From assembly GCA_964484305.1 (NCBI GenBank), contig CAZAEI010000006.1, forward strand, positions 1 to 46,798: a DNA stretch of 46,798 bases. The letters are read 5' to 3'. This DNA comes from DAOVFN01 sp964484305 (GTDB lineage Archaea; Aenigmatarchaeota; Aenigmatarchaeia; QMZP01). Both the position numbers and the translations under genes were made by a program. The notes beneath the pieces were generated by a model. That model did not search any database, had not been told where the DNA came from, and saw nothing but the letters and a program-made list of their open reading frames with translations. Position 1 is the stretch's first letter; each line of letters starts with the position of its first letter. Shown one piece after another: positions 32,293 to 40,250 of this stretch.

Positions 32293-32970
32293 TTAGCGCC
32301 CTTTTATCTTTCTGAGTATGTTGGTGGTGCTGTGTTCAGGAAGCATGCTCCCGGATTTTATGATACCTATATGCATTCCCTCTCTCTTCACCAGCCTCTT
32401 CAGCCAGGCCATGTCAGCATGCTGGTCATATCCCAGGCAGACCATGTCCGGGCCCACACTCCTCAGGGTATCTGCAAGGCTGCGTCCTGAGCCAAGGACT
32501 GCGGCATCCACTGGCCTCAGGGACGAGACCATCAGGAGGCGGTCGCTCTCGCTCAGAACGGGCCTTCTGGCCTTTCTTTTCCTGATTGTGGAGTCCCTGG
32601 CCACGACCACCACGAGCACGTCTCCATGCCTTTTTGACTCGGTCAAGATTGACAGGTGGCCCGGGTGCAGGATGTCAAAGACCCCCCCCGTCAGCACGAC
32701 CCTTATCCTGCCTCTGCCCCTTCTGGTCAGGGTGTAACCGGCCGGGGAGAACCCCATCAGGCCTGACCTGCCACCCGGGCCGAGGAGGGCCTTCCTCCTG
32801 ATTCTCTTCACATACCCCAGGCTGATTAGCTTAACCATGATGTTTGAGGTATAGCCATAGCTCCTCCCGGTCTCCCTGGCCAGGGAGGCAGCAGAGAAGG
32901 AGCCCTCCATGAGCTGCAGGAGGTAGGCCTTCATGAGGAATCCCCTGTGAAATCTGGGAGTGGTTTTCAT
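32293..32970 (-). CDS. ribL: Winged-helix domain fused to RibL-type nucleotidyltransferase (FAD synthase)
   Basis: A 225-residue protein. Residues ~1-85 form a winged HTH (LQLMEGSFSAASLARETGRS, TSNIMVKLISLGYVKR). Residues ~88-225 form a cytidylyltransferase-fold domain with GGVFDILHPGHLSIL (HxGH) and an ISGxxxTT-like ending (MLPEHSTTNILRKI). Archaeal RibL makes FAD from FMN and ATP; glycerol-3-phosphate cytidylyltransferase is the alternative. The HTH fusion resembles that of archaeal riboflavin kinase RibK and suggests a regulatory role. A TATATATTATATCG box lies ~25 bp upstream. Confidence 0.8.
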   Translation of the reverse strand: MKTTPRFHRGFLMKAYLLQLMEGSFSAASLARETGRSYGYTSNIMVKLISLGYVKRIRRKALLGPGGRSGLMGFSPAGYTLTRRGRGRIRVVLTGGVFDILHPGHLSILTESKRHGDVLVVVVARDSTIRKRKARRPVLSESDRLLMVSSLRPVDAAVLGSGRSLADTLRSVGPDMVCLGYDQHADMAWLKRLVKREGMHIGIIKSGSMLPEHSTTNILRKIKGR

Positions 32971-33023
32971 AGTAATATATATTATATCGAAAGGCTTAAA
33001 GCATTAACCTGTGCCGTTGAATG

Positions 33024-33157
33024 GATATAAATATCAGGGATTGAAAAACACTGTCATTGCGAGGCCCTCTCACCAATGGAACAGAAGGGCCCGCAGAGGG
33101 AGCGAGCCGGAACCAACGGGGTTTATAAGGGGCGGAGCCCCTTATTTCATTTTTTTG
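33024..33157 (+). ncRNA. Candidate small RNA gene with TATA box and terminator
   Basis: GATATAAATA (33024-33033) is a good TATA box with no gene behind it. About 25 bp on, a segment of ~100 nt carries GGCCCT/AGGGCC (33063-33091) and ends with AAGGGGC-GGA-GCCCCTT (33127-33143) and a run of seven T (33151-33157). Nothing in it reads as protein. This is the shape of a small non-coding transcript. Confidence 0.45.
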
Positions 33158-33188
33158 CTTGTTCACAGAAATAACATGCGCTCCATCC

Positions 33189-33204
33189 CAGGGATAAATC
33201 CCTG
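33189..33204 (-). terminator. Hairpin downstream of the OB-fold protein gene
   Basis: CAGGGAT-AA-ATCCCTG is a perfect 7-bp stem 29 bp after the stop of the gene at 33233 (minus strand). No T-run is present, so the terminator role is tentative. Confidence 0.35.
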
Positions 33205-33232
33205 AGGGTTCCCGCCCTATGCGACTAGCTTA

Positions 33233-33895
33233 CTAAATCTTCTTGACCTTCCCGGGTGTGGGCTCGTAACATATGCCCTCGGCCAGAATCTCATTCAGGA
33301 CGCTCTCTATCCTGGTCTCCGGGGCCCTGACTTTTTCCAGGATTGCCTTGTACTCAACACCCTCTGGCCCGGACTCTATTACAGCGATGATTTCCTTCCT
33401 CAACTCTGTGTCATCCGCCTTCTTTTCTTCCTTCTCCCCAGCCTCTGTGGTTCCTGCCTCCTCTCGTGAGGCCTCCGGCGGCCTCGACTTCAAATCCCTG
33501 GCCTTCCTGATGAGCTCGAGCCTCCTCAGTATCTCCATGTTCGGGTCCCGCACACTGGTTATGACCTCGGGTATGATGTAGACCTCTCCATTGTACTCTC
33601 TAACCTTCCCCACGAGGTCAACGAGGTCCCCCACCTTGGATTCATCCACGGGCTTAACCGTCTTGAAGGTCTTGGCCCTTATGGTGTCTGTCCCGTCATC
33701 CAGGGTGATGCTCGCGAAGTTCCCGTCCTCTGCCATGAACCTGGCGGCCACGGTCCCGAGCACCCTGGCCCTTGAGACCTTCTCCCCGGAATCAGTCACA
33801 ACAAAGCTGGGCTCCATGCCCTCTTTCTTGATCCACCTTCCATTCATGAGCTCAGAAACCCTGACCTTCTTTGCAGTCATCCTCTCTATGGGCAT
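33233..33895 (-). CDS. RPA32-like single-stranded-DNA-binding protein (OB fold + winged helix)
   Basis: A 220-residue protein with an OB fold (residues ~25-125: RVLGTVAARFMAEDGNFASI, TDTIRAKTF, VGDLVDLVGKVREYNGEVYI), a charged linker and a C-terminal winged helix (IIAVIESGPEGVEYKAILEK). It matches the small subunit of archaeal RPA or related telomere/Stn1-like proteins that bind single-stranded DNA in replication and repair. The start at 33895 fits an ATTTAAAACTTGCC TATA box ~25 bp upstream and no ribosome-binding site. Confidence 0.82.
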   Translation of the reverse strand: MPIERMTAKKVRVSELMNGRWIKKEGMEPSFVVTDSGEKVSRARVLGTVAARFMAEDGNFASITLDDGTDTIRAKTFKTVKPVDESKVGDLVDLVGKVREYNGEVYIIPEVITSVRDPNMEILRRLELIRKARDLKSRPPEASREEAGTTEAGEKEEKKADDTELRKEIIAVIESGPEGVEYKAILEKVRAPETRIESVLNEILAEGICYEPTPGKVKKI

Positions 33896-34078
33896 GGGAT
33901 AGATTTGTTGGCAAGTTTTAAATAGTGTTTCCACCGGCCCGTAACCGGTGGTTGTTAAGACAGGCCTTCCGGACAATCGCCGAACCCTGGGTGTTAAGCT
34001 TAAATACAACCTCAAAGAACTATACTATCAAGGCCAAGGCAAGATTAAATGGGCCCCAAGGCACGGTGTACACACTGA

Positions 34079-34219
34079 ATGACCTGCGTTGAATGTGGAA
34101 AACACGTTGTTGTTCGGACGTGCGAGATGCACAACCCAAAGGGAGCCAAGATTTGCAAGGACTGCTGCATAGCCAAGATGAAGGGACACGCATGCAGATG
34201 GTTCGAACTGTGCTGGTGA
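34079..34219 (+). CDS. Small cysteine-rich zinc protein
   Basis: A 46-residue protein (MTCVECGKHVVVRTCEMHNP then KGAKICKDCCIAKMKGHACR, ending WFELCW) with CxxC, CxxxH and CxxCC groups, enough for one or two zinc sites. Short conserved proteins of this pattern occur in archaeal genomes, but I cannot name one. The ATG follows immediately after the TGA of a nine-codon frame (34049-34078), which could be a translated leader or an upstream frame lost by a base change. Confidence 0.6.
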   Translation: MTCVECGKHVVVRTCEMHNPKGAKICKDCCIAKMKGHACRWFELCW

Positions 34220-34315
34220 GACAGCCCTTCTGTGCCTGCAAATCCAGCCTGACCTGACTCTCCCGCTCTAAACGGTTCATACTCACCGGCCAGCCTCACT
34301 TCTATCCTTTCTGGA

Positions 34316-35014
34316 CTATTCCTTGGCAGGCTTACCCTCTTTGACTTCTTCCTTGGCAGGCTCAGATTTCTTTTCAGGATTCCCTTTTGACTCTTCAGAG
34401 GGCTCTTTTGTCCCTTCCTTCTTTCCCCCGGCCCTTTCCTCAGATTCGGCCCTGGGCTTCCCTTCTGACTTGTCCTCTTCCTTGGGGGCCTTGGCCTTTT
34501 CTTGTCTTGTCTGCTCATCGAGAATCTGCTCGCTCCTGCTCTTTTCAGGGGCCTTCTTGTCCAGCATGGATTCGACCTCATTCTGGAGCTCCTTCTTCTT
34601 CTCTTCCTCTGTGAGCTTTTCCTTCTTCTCTTTTTTCGTCTCTCCGAGGAGCTGTTCCAAGGGCTTGCTGCCGTAGGTGACGACCTTTGCGTTAATCTGG
34701 GATATCTCAGGGGAGATGGTATTGCCCCTCACAGACTTCCTCTTCCTCTGTCCCCTTGTTTCCGGATGGAATCCGGGGCCGATGCTCAGGAGGAGCCTCT
34801 TCCTTGCAATACCATCGACATCCCTTCTCATGGGGAATCCCTGGGCGTCAGAGCCCCCTGTTATCTGGAACTCGTATCCCGAGAGGCCTAGGGGGTCTCC
34901 CTTGACCTTGTCGCTTATCTTCTTGCCCATGAAGCCGGATGCCTTCTGCTCTATCTCCTTCTGAAAGGCCTTCCTGCTCTTTGGGTCCGAAACCACTACC
35001 TTGAAGTTTGCCAT
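34316..35014 (-). CDS. rps6e: Ribosomal protein S6e
   Basis: A 232-residue protein. Residues ~1-125 are the conserved S6e core: MANFKVVVSDPKSRKAF, GYEFQITGGSDAQGFPMRRD, KRLLLSIGPGFH, KRKSVRGNTIS. The last ~100 residues are a low-complexity Lys/Glu-rich extension (KKEKKEKLTEEEKKKELQNE and on), long for an archaeal S6e and reminiscent of the charged eukaryotic tail. The start is MANF at 35014, after GGGGGTGT. Confidence 0.94.
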   Translation of the reverse strand: MANFKVVVSDPKSRKAFQKEIEQKASGFMGKKISDKVKGDPLGLSGYEFQITGGSDAQGFPMRRDVDGIARKRLLLSIGPGFHPETRGQRKRKSVRGNTISPEISQINAKVVTYGSKPLEQLLGETKKEKKEKLTEEEKKKELQNEVESMLDKKAPEKSRSEQILDEQTRQEKAKAPKEEDKSEGKPRAESEERAGGKKEGTKEPSEESKGNPEKKSEPAKEEVKEGKPAKE

Positions 35015-35163
35015 AAAACACACCCCCAGTTCTTTATCCCAGGCGGCCATGGCGGGGCCGCCTTGCCCGTCATAAGGGCAGGTTCAGCCGGGTTCTGATA
35101 ACATAATGTTACAAGGGGGTTTATAAACCTTTCCCAGTTTTGCTTTCCTGATACCGGAAGTAA

Positions 35164-36339
35164 CTATGTCAGCGCAATCGCGAAATTAAGCAGCAGCACA
35201 AACAGCAGCGCCCAGCTCAGGCCGTTCATCACCCTCTTTGAATGCCTGGGAATGAGCCTGTCCAGGACAATCCTCCACATCCTCCCCCCGTCCAGGGGCC
35301 CCAGCGGGAGCAGATTGAAGGCCCCGACACCCAGGTTTATGAGGAACAGGAAGAACAGCAGCCCAAAGAAGTCAGGGCTCCTGCCAGTGAAGAAGTAGAC
35401 AAGTTCCGGAGAGGCCACACCATCCCTGAGCCCGAAGTCCTGGGAGACCCCCAATATCCCTATGAAGCCCTTGCCAGAATCCGTGGCATTGGGCTCCTCC
35501 ACTGTGGTAAGCCTGAACAGCCTCTCCTCAGAACCGCTCCCTATATCCACCACTGTCCTTATTCTTATCAACCTTCCAGGGCCTATGTCATCCAGGGCAG
35601 ACGACAGGTCGCCCAGGGACCCTATGGTGTAGTTCTCCATCCCCACTATGGTTCCTGTGAGATTGGCCTTCTCTGCAGGGAACCCTGCCATCAGGCCCTG
35701 ATAGGCCACGCCTGACGGGATAAAGAACGCTGTGATGGAGAATACAAGTATATTGGCCGATATCACAGCCAGCACAAAGTTCCCGAAAGAGCCCGCAGCA
35801 AAAACCCTGAGCTGCTTCATGGGCTTCTCCTTCTGGAGCTGCTTCTCATCAGGCTCGACAAAGGCCAGTGGTATGGCAATAAGGAGCCCCCATCCCAGGG
35901 TCTTTATCCTGACCCTCTCCCTCGCAGCCATTATCCCGTGCGAGCCCTCGTGAACCAGGATAAGGAGGAATATGGTGATAATCCAGAACCAGAAGGGAAC
36001 CCCTATAACCCCAGGGACAGCCACGGTCTCGGTGGTCGGGCTCGGCAGGACAAGCGCCAGGCCAGGTGCGGCCTCCGAAGTCAGGCTGGTCATGGTCATG
36101 AAGAGCAGCCAGTAGAATATGTATGCAGAAACATAGAAGCCTATGACAACAGCCAGCGTGCCATATACCCACCAGAGCCTGGGGAACCTCTGGCCCAGGT
36201 TTGTCAGAAAGGCTTTACCCTTCTTGGTCTTTCTCAGCAGGAGCACGCTCTGCCTCTCCACATTCTTCCGGTCATAGTAAAAGAAAATGGCAATCAATGC
36301 CAGGAAAACCAGCATGGATGTGGTATATAAATCAAACAT
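35164..36339 (-). CDS. Site-2 protease family (M50) intramembrane metalloprotease
   Basis: A 391-residue membrane protein with at least six hydrophobic segments. The zinc motif HEGSH (HExxH) lies near residue 134 and the third ligand in LGPLDGGRMWR near 355, both within membrane helices. A PDZ-like segment (GLMAGFPAEKANLTGTIVGM, ~235-254) sits between them. It should cleave membrane-bound anti-factors or signal remnants. ATG 36339 is preferred over 36354 because AAGGAGA lies four bases before it. Confidence 0.92.
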   Translation of the reverse strand: MFDLYTTSMLVFLALIAIFFYYDRKNVERQSVLLLRKTKKGKAFLTNLGQRFPRLWWVYGTLAVVIGFYVSAYIFYWLLFMTMTSLTSEAAPGLALVLPSPTTETVAVPGVIGVPFWFWIITIFLLILVHEGSHGIMAARERVRIKTLGWGLLIAIPLAFVEPDEKQLQKEKPMKQLRVFAAGSFGNFVLAVISANILVFSITAFFIPSGVAYQGLMAGFPAEKANLTGTIVGMENYTIGSLGDLSSALDDIGPGRLIRIRTVVDIGSGSEERLFRLTTVEEPNATDSGKGFIGILGVSQDFGLRDGVASPELVYFFTGRSPDFFGLLFFLFLINLGVGAFNLLPLGPLDGGRMWRIVLDRLIPRHSKRVMNGLSWALLFVLLLNFAIALT

Positions 36340-36495
36340 TTGTCTCCTTAACATATTGTCTCGGCCCTGTTAAATAGCTTTAAGAAATTCTCAGGCCCGG
36401 GGCGAAACCCAACCCGCCGGGAAAACCTTTATTAATTAACTAATTACACAATTAACTAATTATGTAATCATTTTGATATTCACGGAGGTGAAGCA

Positions 36496-36879
36496 ATGCC
36501 AGATAAGACAAAGAAGAACAAGGAGAAGGCTGCCCCTGAAGAGGACAAGGTGAGTACGGCCTTTCCCGAGGCAGCTGTTGTCAGGATAATGAGAAAGCAC
36601 ATGGACAAGGAGAAGATGATAAAGAAGGAGGTCAAACTCGGTATGAACAAGTGGCTCGAGCAGATGTGCTCCAACGTGGCCAGGGGCATGAACCAGTACC
36701 CCTATGTCATGATGACACTCTCCGAGTTCAGGCAGGGCAAGAAGATATATGACACACTCGAGGAGTTCGACAAGGAGAAGCAGAGAATACTCGCGCACCT
36801 CGACGCCATGAAAAAGGACATAGAGCGCCTGGAGAGGGACCTCGGCAAGGTGGAGGAGGATGTAATCGAGCTGTCCTGA
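36496..36879 (+). CDS. Histone-fold protein with a C-terminal coiled coil
   Basis: A 127-residue protein. After a charged N-terminus (residues 1-22), residues ~23-88 follow the histone-fold pattern: FPEAAVVRIMRKHMDKEKMI, a long central helix (KKEVKLGMNKWLEQMCSNVA) and a last helix near MMTLSEFRQGKKIY. Residues ~88-127 are a strong coiled coil (FDKEKQRILAHLDAMKKDIE then RLERDLGKVEED). Classical archaeal histones are ~66 residues and tail-less, so this is an extended variant that may bridge DNA or act as a structural partner. GGAGGTGA precedes the ATG by four bases. Confidence 0.7.
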   Translation: MPDKTKKNKEKAAPEEDKVSTAFPEAAVVRIMRKHMDKEKMIKKEVKLGMNKWLEQMCSNVARGMNQYPYVMMTLSEFRQGKKIYDTLEEFDKEKQRILAHLDAMKKDIERLERDLGKVEEDVIELS

Positions 36880-36906
36880 ACCCCTTATTTTTTGCACTGT
36901 CAACTA

Positions 36907-37051
36907 TGCGGGAGACAGGATTCGAACCTGCGAAGGCATTGCCCACCCCTTTACAGTTTTTATATGAATGCTTCCGTGGAAGGCTCCTGTAAATGGGTTC
37001 TAAGCCACAGGGCCCTCAACCCTGCCCCTTTGACCGCTCGGACACTCCCGC
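36907..37051 (-). tRNA. tRNA-Leu(GAG) with an intron-like insertion in the variable region
   Basis: The acceptor stem is GCGGGAG/CTCCCGC with A as discriminator base. The D arm is TCCGAGCGGTCAAAGGGG. The anticodon arm CAGGG-TTGAGGG-CCCTG has anticodon GAG. The T arm is GCAGG-TTCGAAT-CCTGT. Between anticodon and T arms lie ~75 nt instead of the usual ~14. Within them TTTACAG/CTGTAAA is a perfect stem flanked by CCCA/TGGG with offset bulges, as in a bulge-helix-bulge splice site. The mature variable arm would be GGC..GCC. Exact borders are uncertain. Confidence 0.85.
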
Positions 37052-37271
37052 ATCAGCTTACGAGAGCTGCCGCTTCTGCAAGATGATAAGCAATATGCAG
37101 ACTTTACCAACCCTCTTTAAGCTATTAAGAAAAAGGACATTAGTAGGTTAAAAGCTTTACGCATCAGCTTACGAGAGCTGCCGCTTCTGCAAGCTGATAA
37201 GCAACATGCAGACTTTACCAACCCTCTTTAAGCTATTAAGAAAAGGGACATTAGTAGGTTAAAAGCTTTGC
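37050..37271. repeat. 111-bp tandem duplication upstream of tRNA-Leu
   Basis: Copies 37050-37160 and 37161-37271 differ at only a few positions. Each contains an ATCAGCTT/AAGCTGAT-type hairpin (one mismatch in copy 1), a CTTTAAGCTATTAAG stretch suitable as a minus-strand TATA region for the tRNA, and the last codons of the PHP gene. The second copy carries the true stop of that gene. Confidence 0.85.
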
Positions 37272-38072
37272 GCCGCTGTACAGAGTGGAGCACCCCACGG
37301 CGAACCTTCCCACAATGTCCCAGGCCCTTCCTGTGGAGTTCACGAAGTTGTTAACAAGACCCCTGGATACCCAGGCCTTGGGCAGCCCGTAGTTGCCCTC
37401 TATGTACTTCAGGACATCCCCGTATGAATGAGTCATCCTTTCACGTGCCCACTCCACCACGGCACCGACCGGGACGCACGATGTCCTGAATCCGACCCGG
37501 CCCTTTCTGATTTCTCTGAAGAGCCCGTCCATGTCATGGGCATCGGCAAAGTTGACGGCGAGCCCCATCATCTCGGCCATGTGGACATCCGAGCCCACCA
37601 CCATGGGCCTGTTGCCCCTGGCAGCCTTCCTCTGGGTGTACCAGTTGGCAAACCTGTCCATGCCAAATGAGTTGAATACCTCCACCGCATCGGCCTTCAT
37701 GCACAGGTCCTTGACGCCGTCGTTCTTTATGTCATAGGGGTGCGGTGCCACCGAGAAGCCACCCTGCTCCCGTATCCTCTCAAGGGTCTCGTCCACGGTG
37801 AGGAAGTTCTCAACACCCTCACTCAATCCAAGCCCTATCATGTGGCCCTGGGAGGTCTGGATCTCCACTCCTGGTATGAATATGATGCCCTGCTTCTCTG
37901 CCTCCTCCCTGGCCTCCCTCCACCCCGAGACCACCCTGTGGTCTGTTATGGCAAGGCCATCAATCCCGGCCTTTTTGGCCAGCCTCACGACCTGCCTGGG
38001 GGGCATCATGACCTCTGTCGGAATCTTGGTTCCCCGCGAATAATGCGTGTGACAGTGGAGCTCGAATATCAC
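37251..38072 (-). CDS. PHP-domain metal-dependent phosphoesterase
   Basis: A 273-residue PHP protein. Metal ligands are in ELHCHTHYS (residues ~4-12), GLAITDHRV (~38-46), an internal E in PGVEIQTSQGH (~70-80), APHPYD (~110) and GSDVHMAEM (~168). PHP enzymes hydrolyse phosphoesters, for example nucleotide 3',5'-bisphosphates or histidinol phosphate. The start is GTG at 38072, preceded by AGGTGATT. The final codons (KLLTY) fall in the 111-bp duplicated segment, so the C-terminus was shaped by the duplication. Confidence 0.88.
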   Translation of the reverse strand: MIFELHCHTHYSRGTKIPTEVMMPPRQVVRLAKKAGIDGLAITDHRVVSGWREAREEAEKQGIIFIPGVEIQTSQGHMIGLGLSEGVENFLTVDETLERIREQGGFSVAPHPYDIKNDGVKDLCMKADAVEVFNSFGMDRFANWYTQRKAARGNRPMVVGSDVHMAEMMGLAVNFADAHDMDGLFREIRKGRVGFRTSCVPVGAVVEWARERMTHSYGDVLKYIEGNYGLPKAWVSRGLVNNFVNSTGRAWDIVGRFAVGCSTLYSGAKLLTY

Positions 38073-38104
38073 AGAATCACCTGTTTTTGACCTAATAACC
38101 CCTG

Positions 38105-38941
38105 TTATTTAAATAGGCGCACTCCCCTCTTCTGGTGAATGAGCCACATAAAGAAGTGGTACATTGCAAAGAGCTCAAGCCCGAAGGGCCCGTATCCCAG
38201 ATAGCCCAGAACAGGCATCTCAAACACCCTGAGGAAGTCCACAAAGGGTATGCTGTAATGCCACTGGGGAACGGCCCAGAAGTTCCAGAACTCCCACAGG
38301 AACCCGCAGACCATGGCCCCCGCATACACTGAGAGCGGGACCGAGAGCCTCCTGTCCCTGAGGTGCGATATGATGCTCGGCCTCCTGTTCATGTAATTGA
38401 TGGGGTCGAGTATAAGAAAGAAGGATACCCATATCAGCGGATAGAACAATCCGGGATAGATGAGGGGCCCTGCAAAGCTCAGCATCCCTGCAAAAATCAT
38501 CCCATAGAGGAGGCTCTTGCTTATCATGTGCCTCTCCTCAAGCCTCACCTTATCAAATATATGCACGGTCTTGAGCAGAATGGAGGTTTCAAACACGGCG
38601 GGAATCATTGTGGAAAACGATATTGTTCCGAATGCCAGGCTCTCCAGGCGGCTCCCGAAGCCCTCAAGGCCTGTGTAGTACCAGTTCCCGACCACCCAAC
38701 CGATGGCCTCAAAGGCCCACCACACCGCAGCCGAGAGACCCAGCAGAATCAGGAATATCCTCGGCCTGCTCGATATGAGGGACTCCCCGCTCAGGCTGAA
38801 TGTCACTGCATCGACCAGGAATATGTATCCGAACCATATTATGGGGAAATACCAGTGCGCAAGGGGCTCTATCCTGAATATGAAATTGAGCTGCGCAAAC
38901 AAGACCATCACAAGGCCAAGGGCCCCGTACCGCCTGAACAT
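38105..38941 (-). CDS. Polytopic membrane protein, possibly lycopene-cyclase-like
   Basis: A 278-residue protein with about eight hydrophobic helices and many Trp, Phe and Tyr residues. The C-terminal half has CGFLWEFWNFW, WHYSIPFVDF and FEMPVLGYLGYGPFGLELFA, a pattern of acidic residues inside aromatic helices that recalls heterodimeric-type lycopene cyclases and related membrane enzymes. The function is not certain. It starts at an ATG with AATTATTTATTAATAC upstream as promoter region, divergent from uppS. Confidence 0.6.
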   Translation of the reverse strand: MFRRYGALGLVMVLFAQLNFIFRIEPLAHWYFPIIWFGYIFLVDAVTFSLSGESLISSRPRIFLILLGLSAAVWWAFEAIGWVVGNWYYTGLEGFGSRLESLAFGTISFSTMIPAVFETSILLKTVHIFDKVRLEERHMISKSLLYGMIFAGMLSFAGPLIYPGLFYPLIWVSFFLILDPINYMNRRPSIISHLRDRRLSVPLSVYAGAMVCGFLWEFWNFWAVPQWHYSIPFVDFLRVFEMPVLGYLGYGPFGLELFAMYHFFMWLIHQKRGVRLFK

Positions 38942-39050
38942 AATTATTTATTAATACATGATTTATATTAGATTTATCGACAGTACCTGCCATAAAACAA
39001 GGAGATAAATATATAAAATAACGTGCTTATTACACACAAGGTACAATCCT

Positions 39051-39761
39051 ATGGATATCCCAAGACACCTCAGCATAATTCCTGACGGCAACCGCCGCTG
39101 CGCCAAACGCCTCATGAAGCAGCCTTGGAAGGGCCATGAATGGGGAGCGGATAAGCTCAGGGACGTCCTTGAATGGTGCAGGGAACTGGGCATCAAGACA
39201 GTCACAGTCTATTCCCTCAGCCTCGAAAACTTTGAAAAGAGACCCAAGCACGAGCTTGATTTCCTTCTGAAGCTGGCAAGAAAAGAAATCAGCGAGATGG
39301 TTGACAACCCCGGCAGTTTTGTCCACAGGAACAGGATAAAGCTCACCTTCTTTGGCAACCTGGAGAAACTCCCCGAGGGTCTCAGAAGGGACATTGCCCG
39401 CGCCGAAGAGGCCACAAGGCCCTATTCCGGACACAACCTGAACATAGCCATAGCCTACGGTGGCAGGCAGGAGATAGTGGACGCCTCCAGGAGGATTGGC
39501 CTCCAGATTGCCCAGGGCAACCTGGTCCCTGACGAAATCAATGAGATGGTCCTGCGCCAGAACCTCCAGACCAACGGCAACCCGGACCCTGACCTCATAA
39601 TCAGGACAGGGGGTGAGCAGAGGCTTTCCAACTTCCTTTTATTCCAGTCAGCCTACTCGGAGCTCAAGTTCACCGACATCCTCTGGCCGGACATCACCAA
39701 GAAGGAGTTCACGTCCATAATCAGGGACTACTCCCAGAGACAGCGCAGGTTTGGTAAGTAA
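39051..39761 (+). CDS. uppS: cis-Prenyltransferase (polyprenyl diphosphate synthase)
   Basis: A 236-residue UppS-family enzyme. It has IIPDGNRRCAK (catalytic Asp and phosphate loop, residues ~8-18), SLSLENFEKRP, AIAYGGRQEIVDA (~141-153) and DLIIRTGGEQRLSNFLLFQS (~182-201). It adds isopentenyl units in cis to make the lipid carrier used for surface glycans and N-glycosylation. The usual first-motif Trp (GNRRWA) is Cys here. AATATATAAAATAAC ~35 bp upstream is the promoter. Confidence 0.94.
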   Translation: MDIPRHLSIIPDGNRRCAKRLMKQPWKGHEWGADKLRDVLEWCRELGIKTVTVYSLSLENFEKRPKHELDFLLKLARKEISEMVDNPGSFVHRNRIKLTFFGNLEKLPEGLRRDIARAEEATRPYSGHNLNIAIAYGGRQEIVDASRRIGLQIAQGNLVPDEINEMVLRQNLQTNGNPDPDLIIRTGGEQRLSNFLLFQSAYSELKFTDILWPDITKKEFTSIIRDYSQRQRRFGK

Positions 39762-39788
39762 TTTATTCCTTTCCCACAATTATACTAC

Positions 39789-40052
39789 ATGGCAAAACTC
39801 TCTATGGTAAGGAGGGGCGAACTGTTTGAAATGGAAGTAGACATTAAACATCGAGGAGTTTCTGGAAGACCTCCCCGTGAACGAAAAATGCGAGAAAAAC
39901 AGTATAATTGGTTGACATTAGATATTAATCATCAGGAAGTCTTCGGCACCCCTCTTTTTCCTGATGCCCCATGGAATCAGTATGTTAGTCCCGGATGCAC
40001 AAGAGTAATATTACCCTCTGACACAAGGGATATCAGGAAATACCCCAGATAG
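39789..40052 (+). CDS. Hypothetical protein
   Basis: An 87-residue basic protein (MAKLSMVRRGELFEMEVDIK at the start, arginine-rich GVSGRPPRERKMREKQ in the middle). The first strands could form a small beta domain. It follows uppS by 27 bp on the same strand. I do not recognise it. AATTATACTAC just upstream is a weak promoter candidate. Confidence 0.5.
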   Translation: MAKLSMVRRGELFEMEVDIKHRGVSGRPPRERKMREKQYNWLTLDINHQEVFGTPLFPDAPWNQYVSPGCTRVILPSDTRDIRKYPR

Positions 40053-40148
40053 GAATACCCTTCCCAAAACACTCTTCTTATCCAAAACCGACACATAGAG
40101 CCAAACAGAGCACCAAAACATTTATATACTTAACGGATAATATAGAGT

Positions 40149-40250
40149 ATGGCTTCAGACGGCGGAAACGCCTTCTATGAAGTTTATAGTGCATCAGATG
40201 TATCAGATATAAAGGAAAAGGTGATTGCATGGCAGAAAAACCACACATAA
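40149..40250 (+). CDS. Leaderless short upstream ORF overlapping the aEF1A start
   Basis: A 33-residue frame (MASDGGNAFYEVYSASDVSD onward). Its ATG lies ~27 bp after the TATA box ATTTATATACTTAAC (about 40117-40131), so it is probably the very 5' end of the transcript. It ends TAA at 40250, 22 bases inside the aEF1A gene, in another frame. Ribosomes that translate it would cross the aEF1A ribosome-binding site and start codon. It could tune elongation-factor synthesis or be a chance frame. Confidence 0.45.
   Translation: MASDGGNAFYEVYSASDVSDIKEKVIAWQKNHT

Noticed and set aside
34049..34078. Nine-codon frame before the small zinc protein as a separate gene
   Set aside because: Too short to support; noted only as a possible leader or lost upstream frame.
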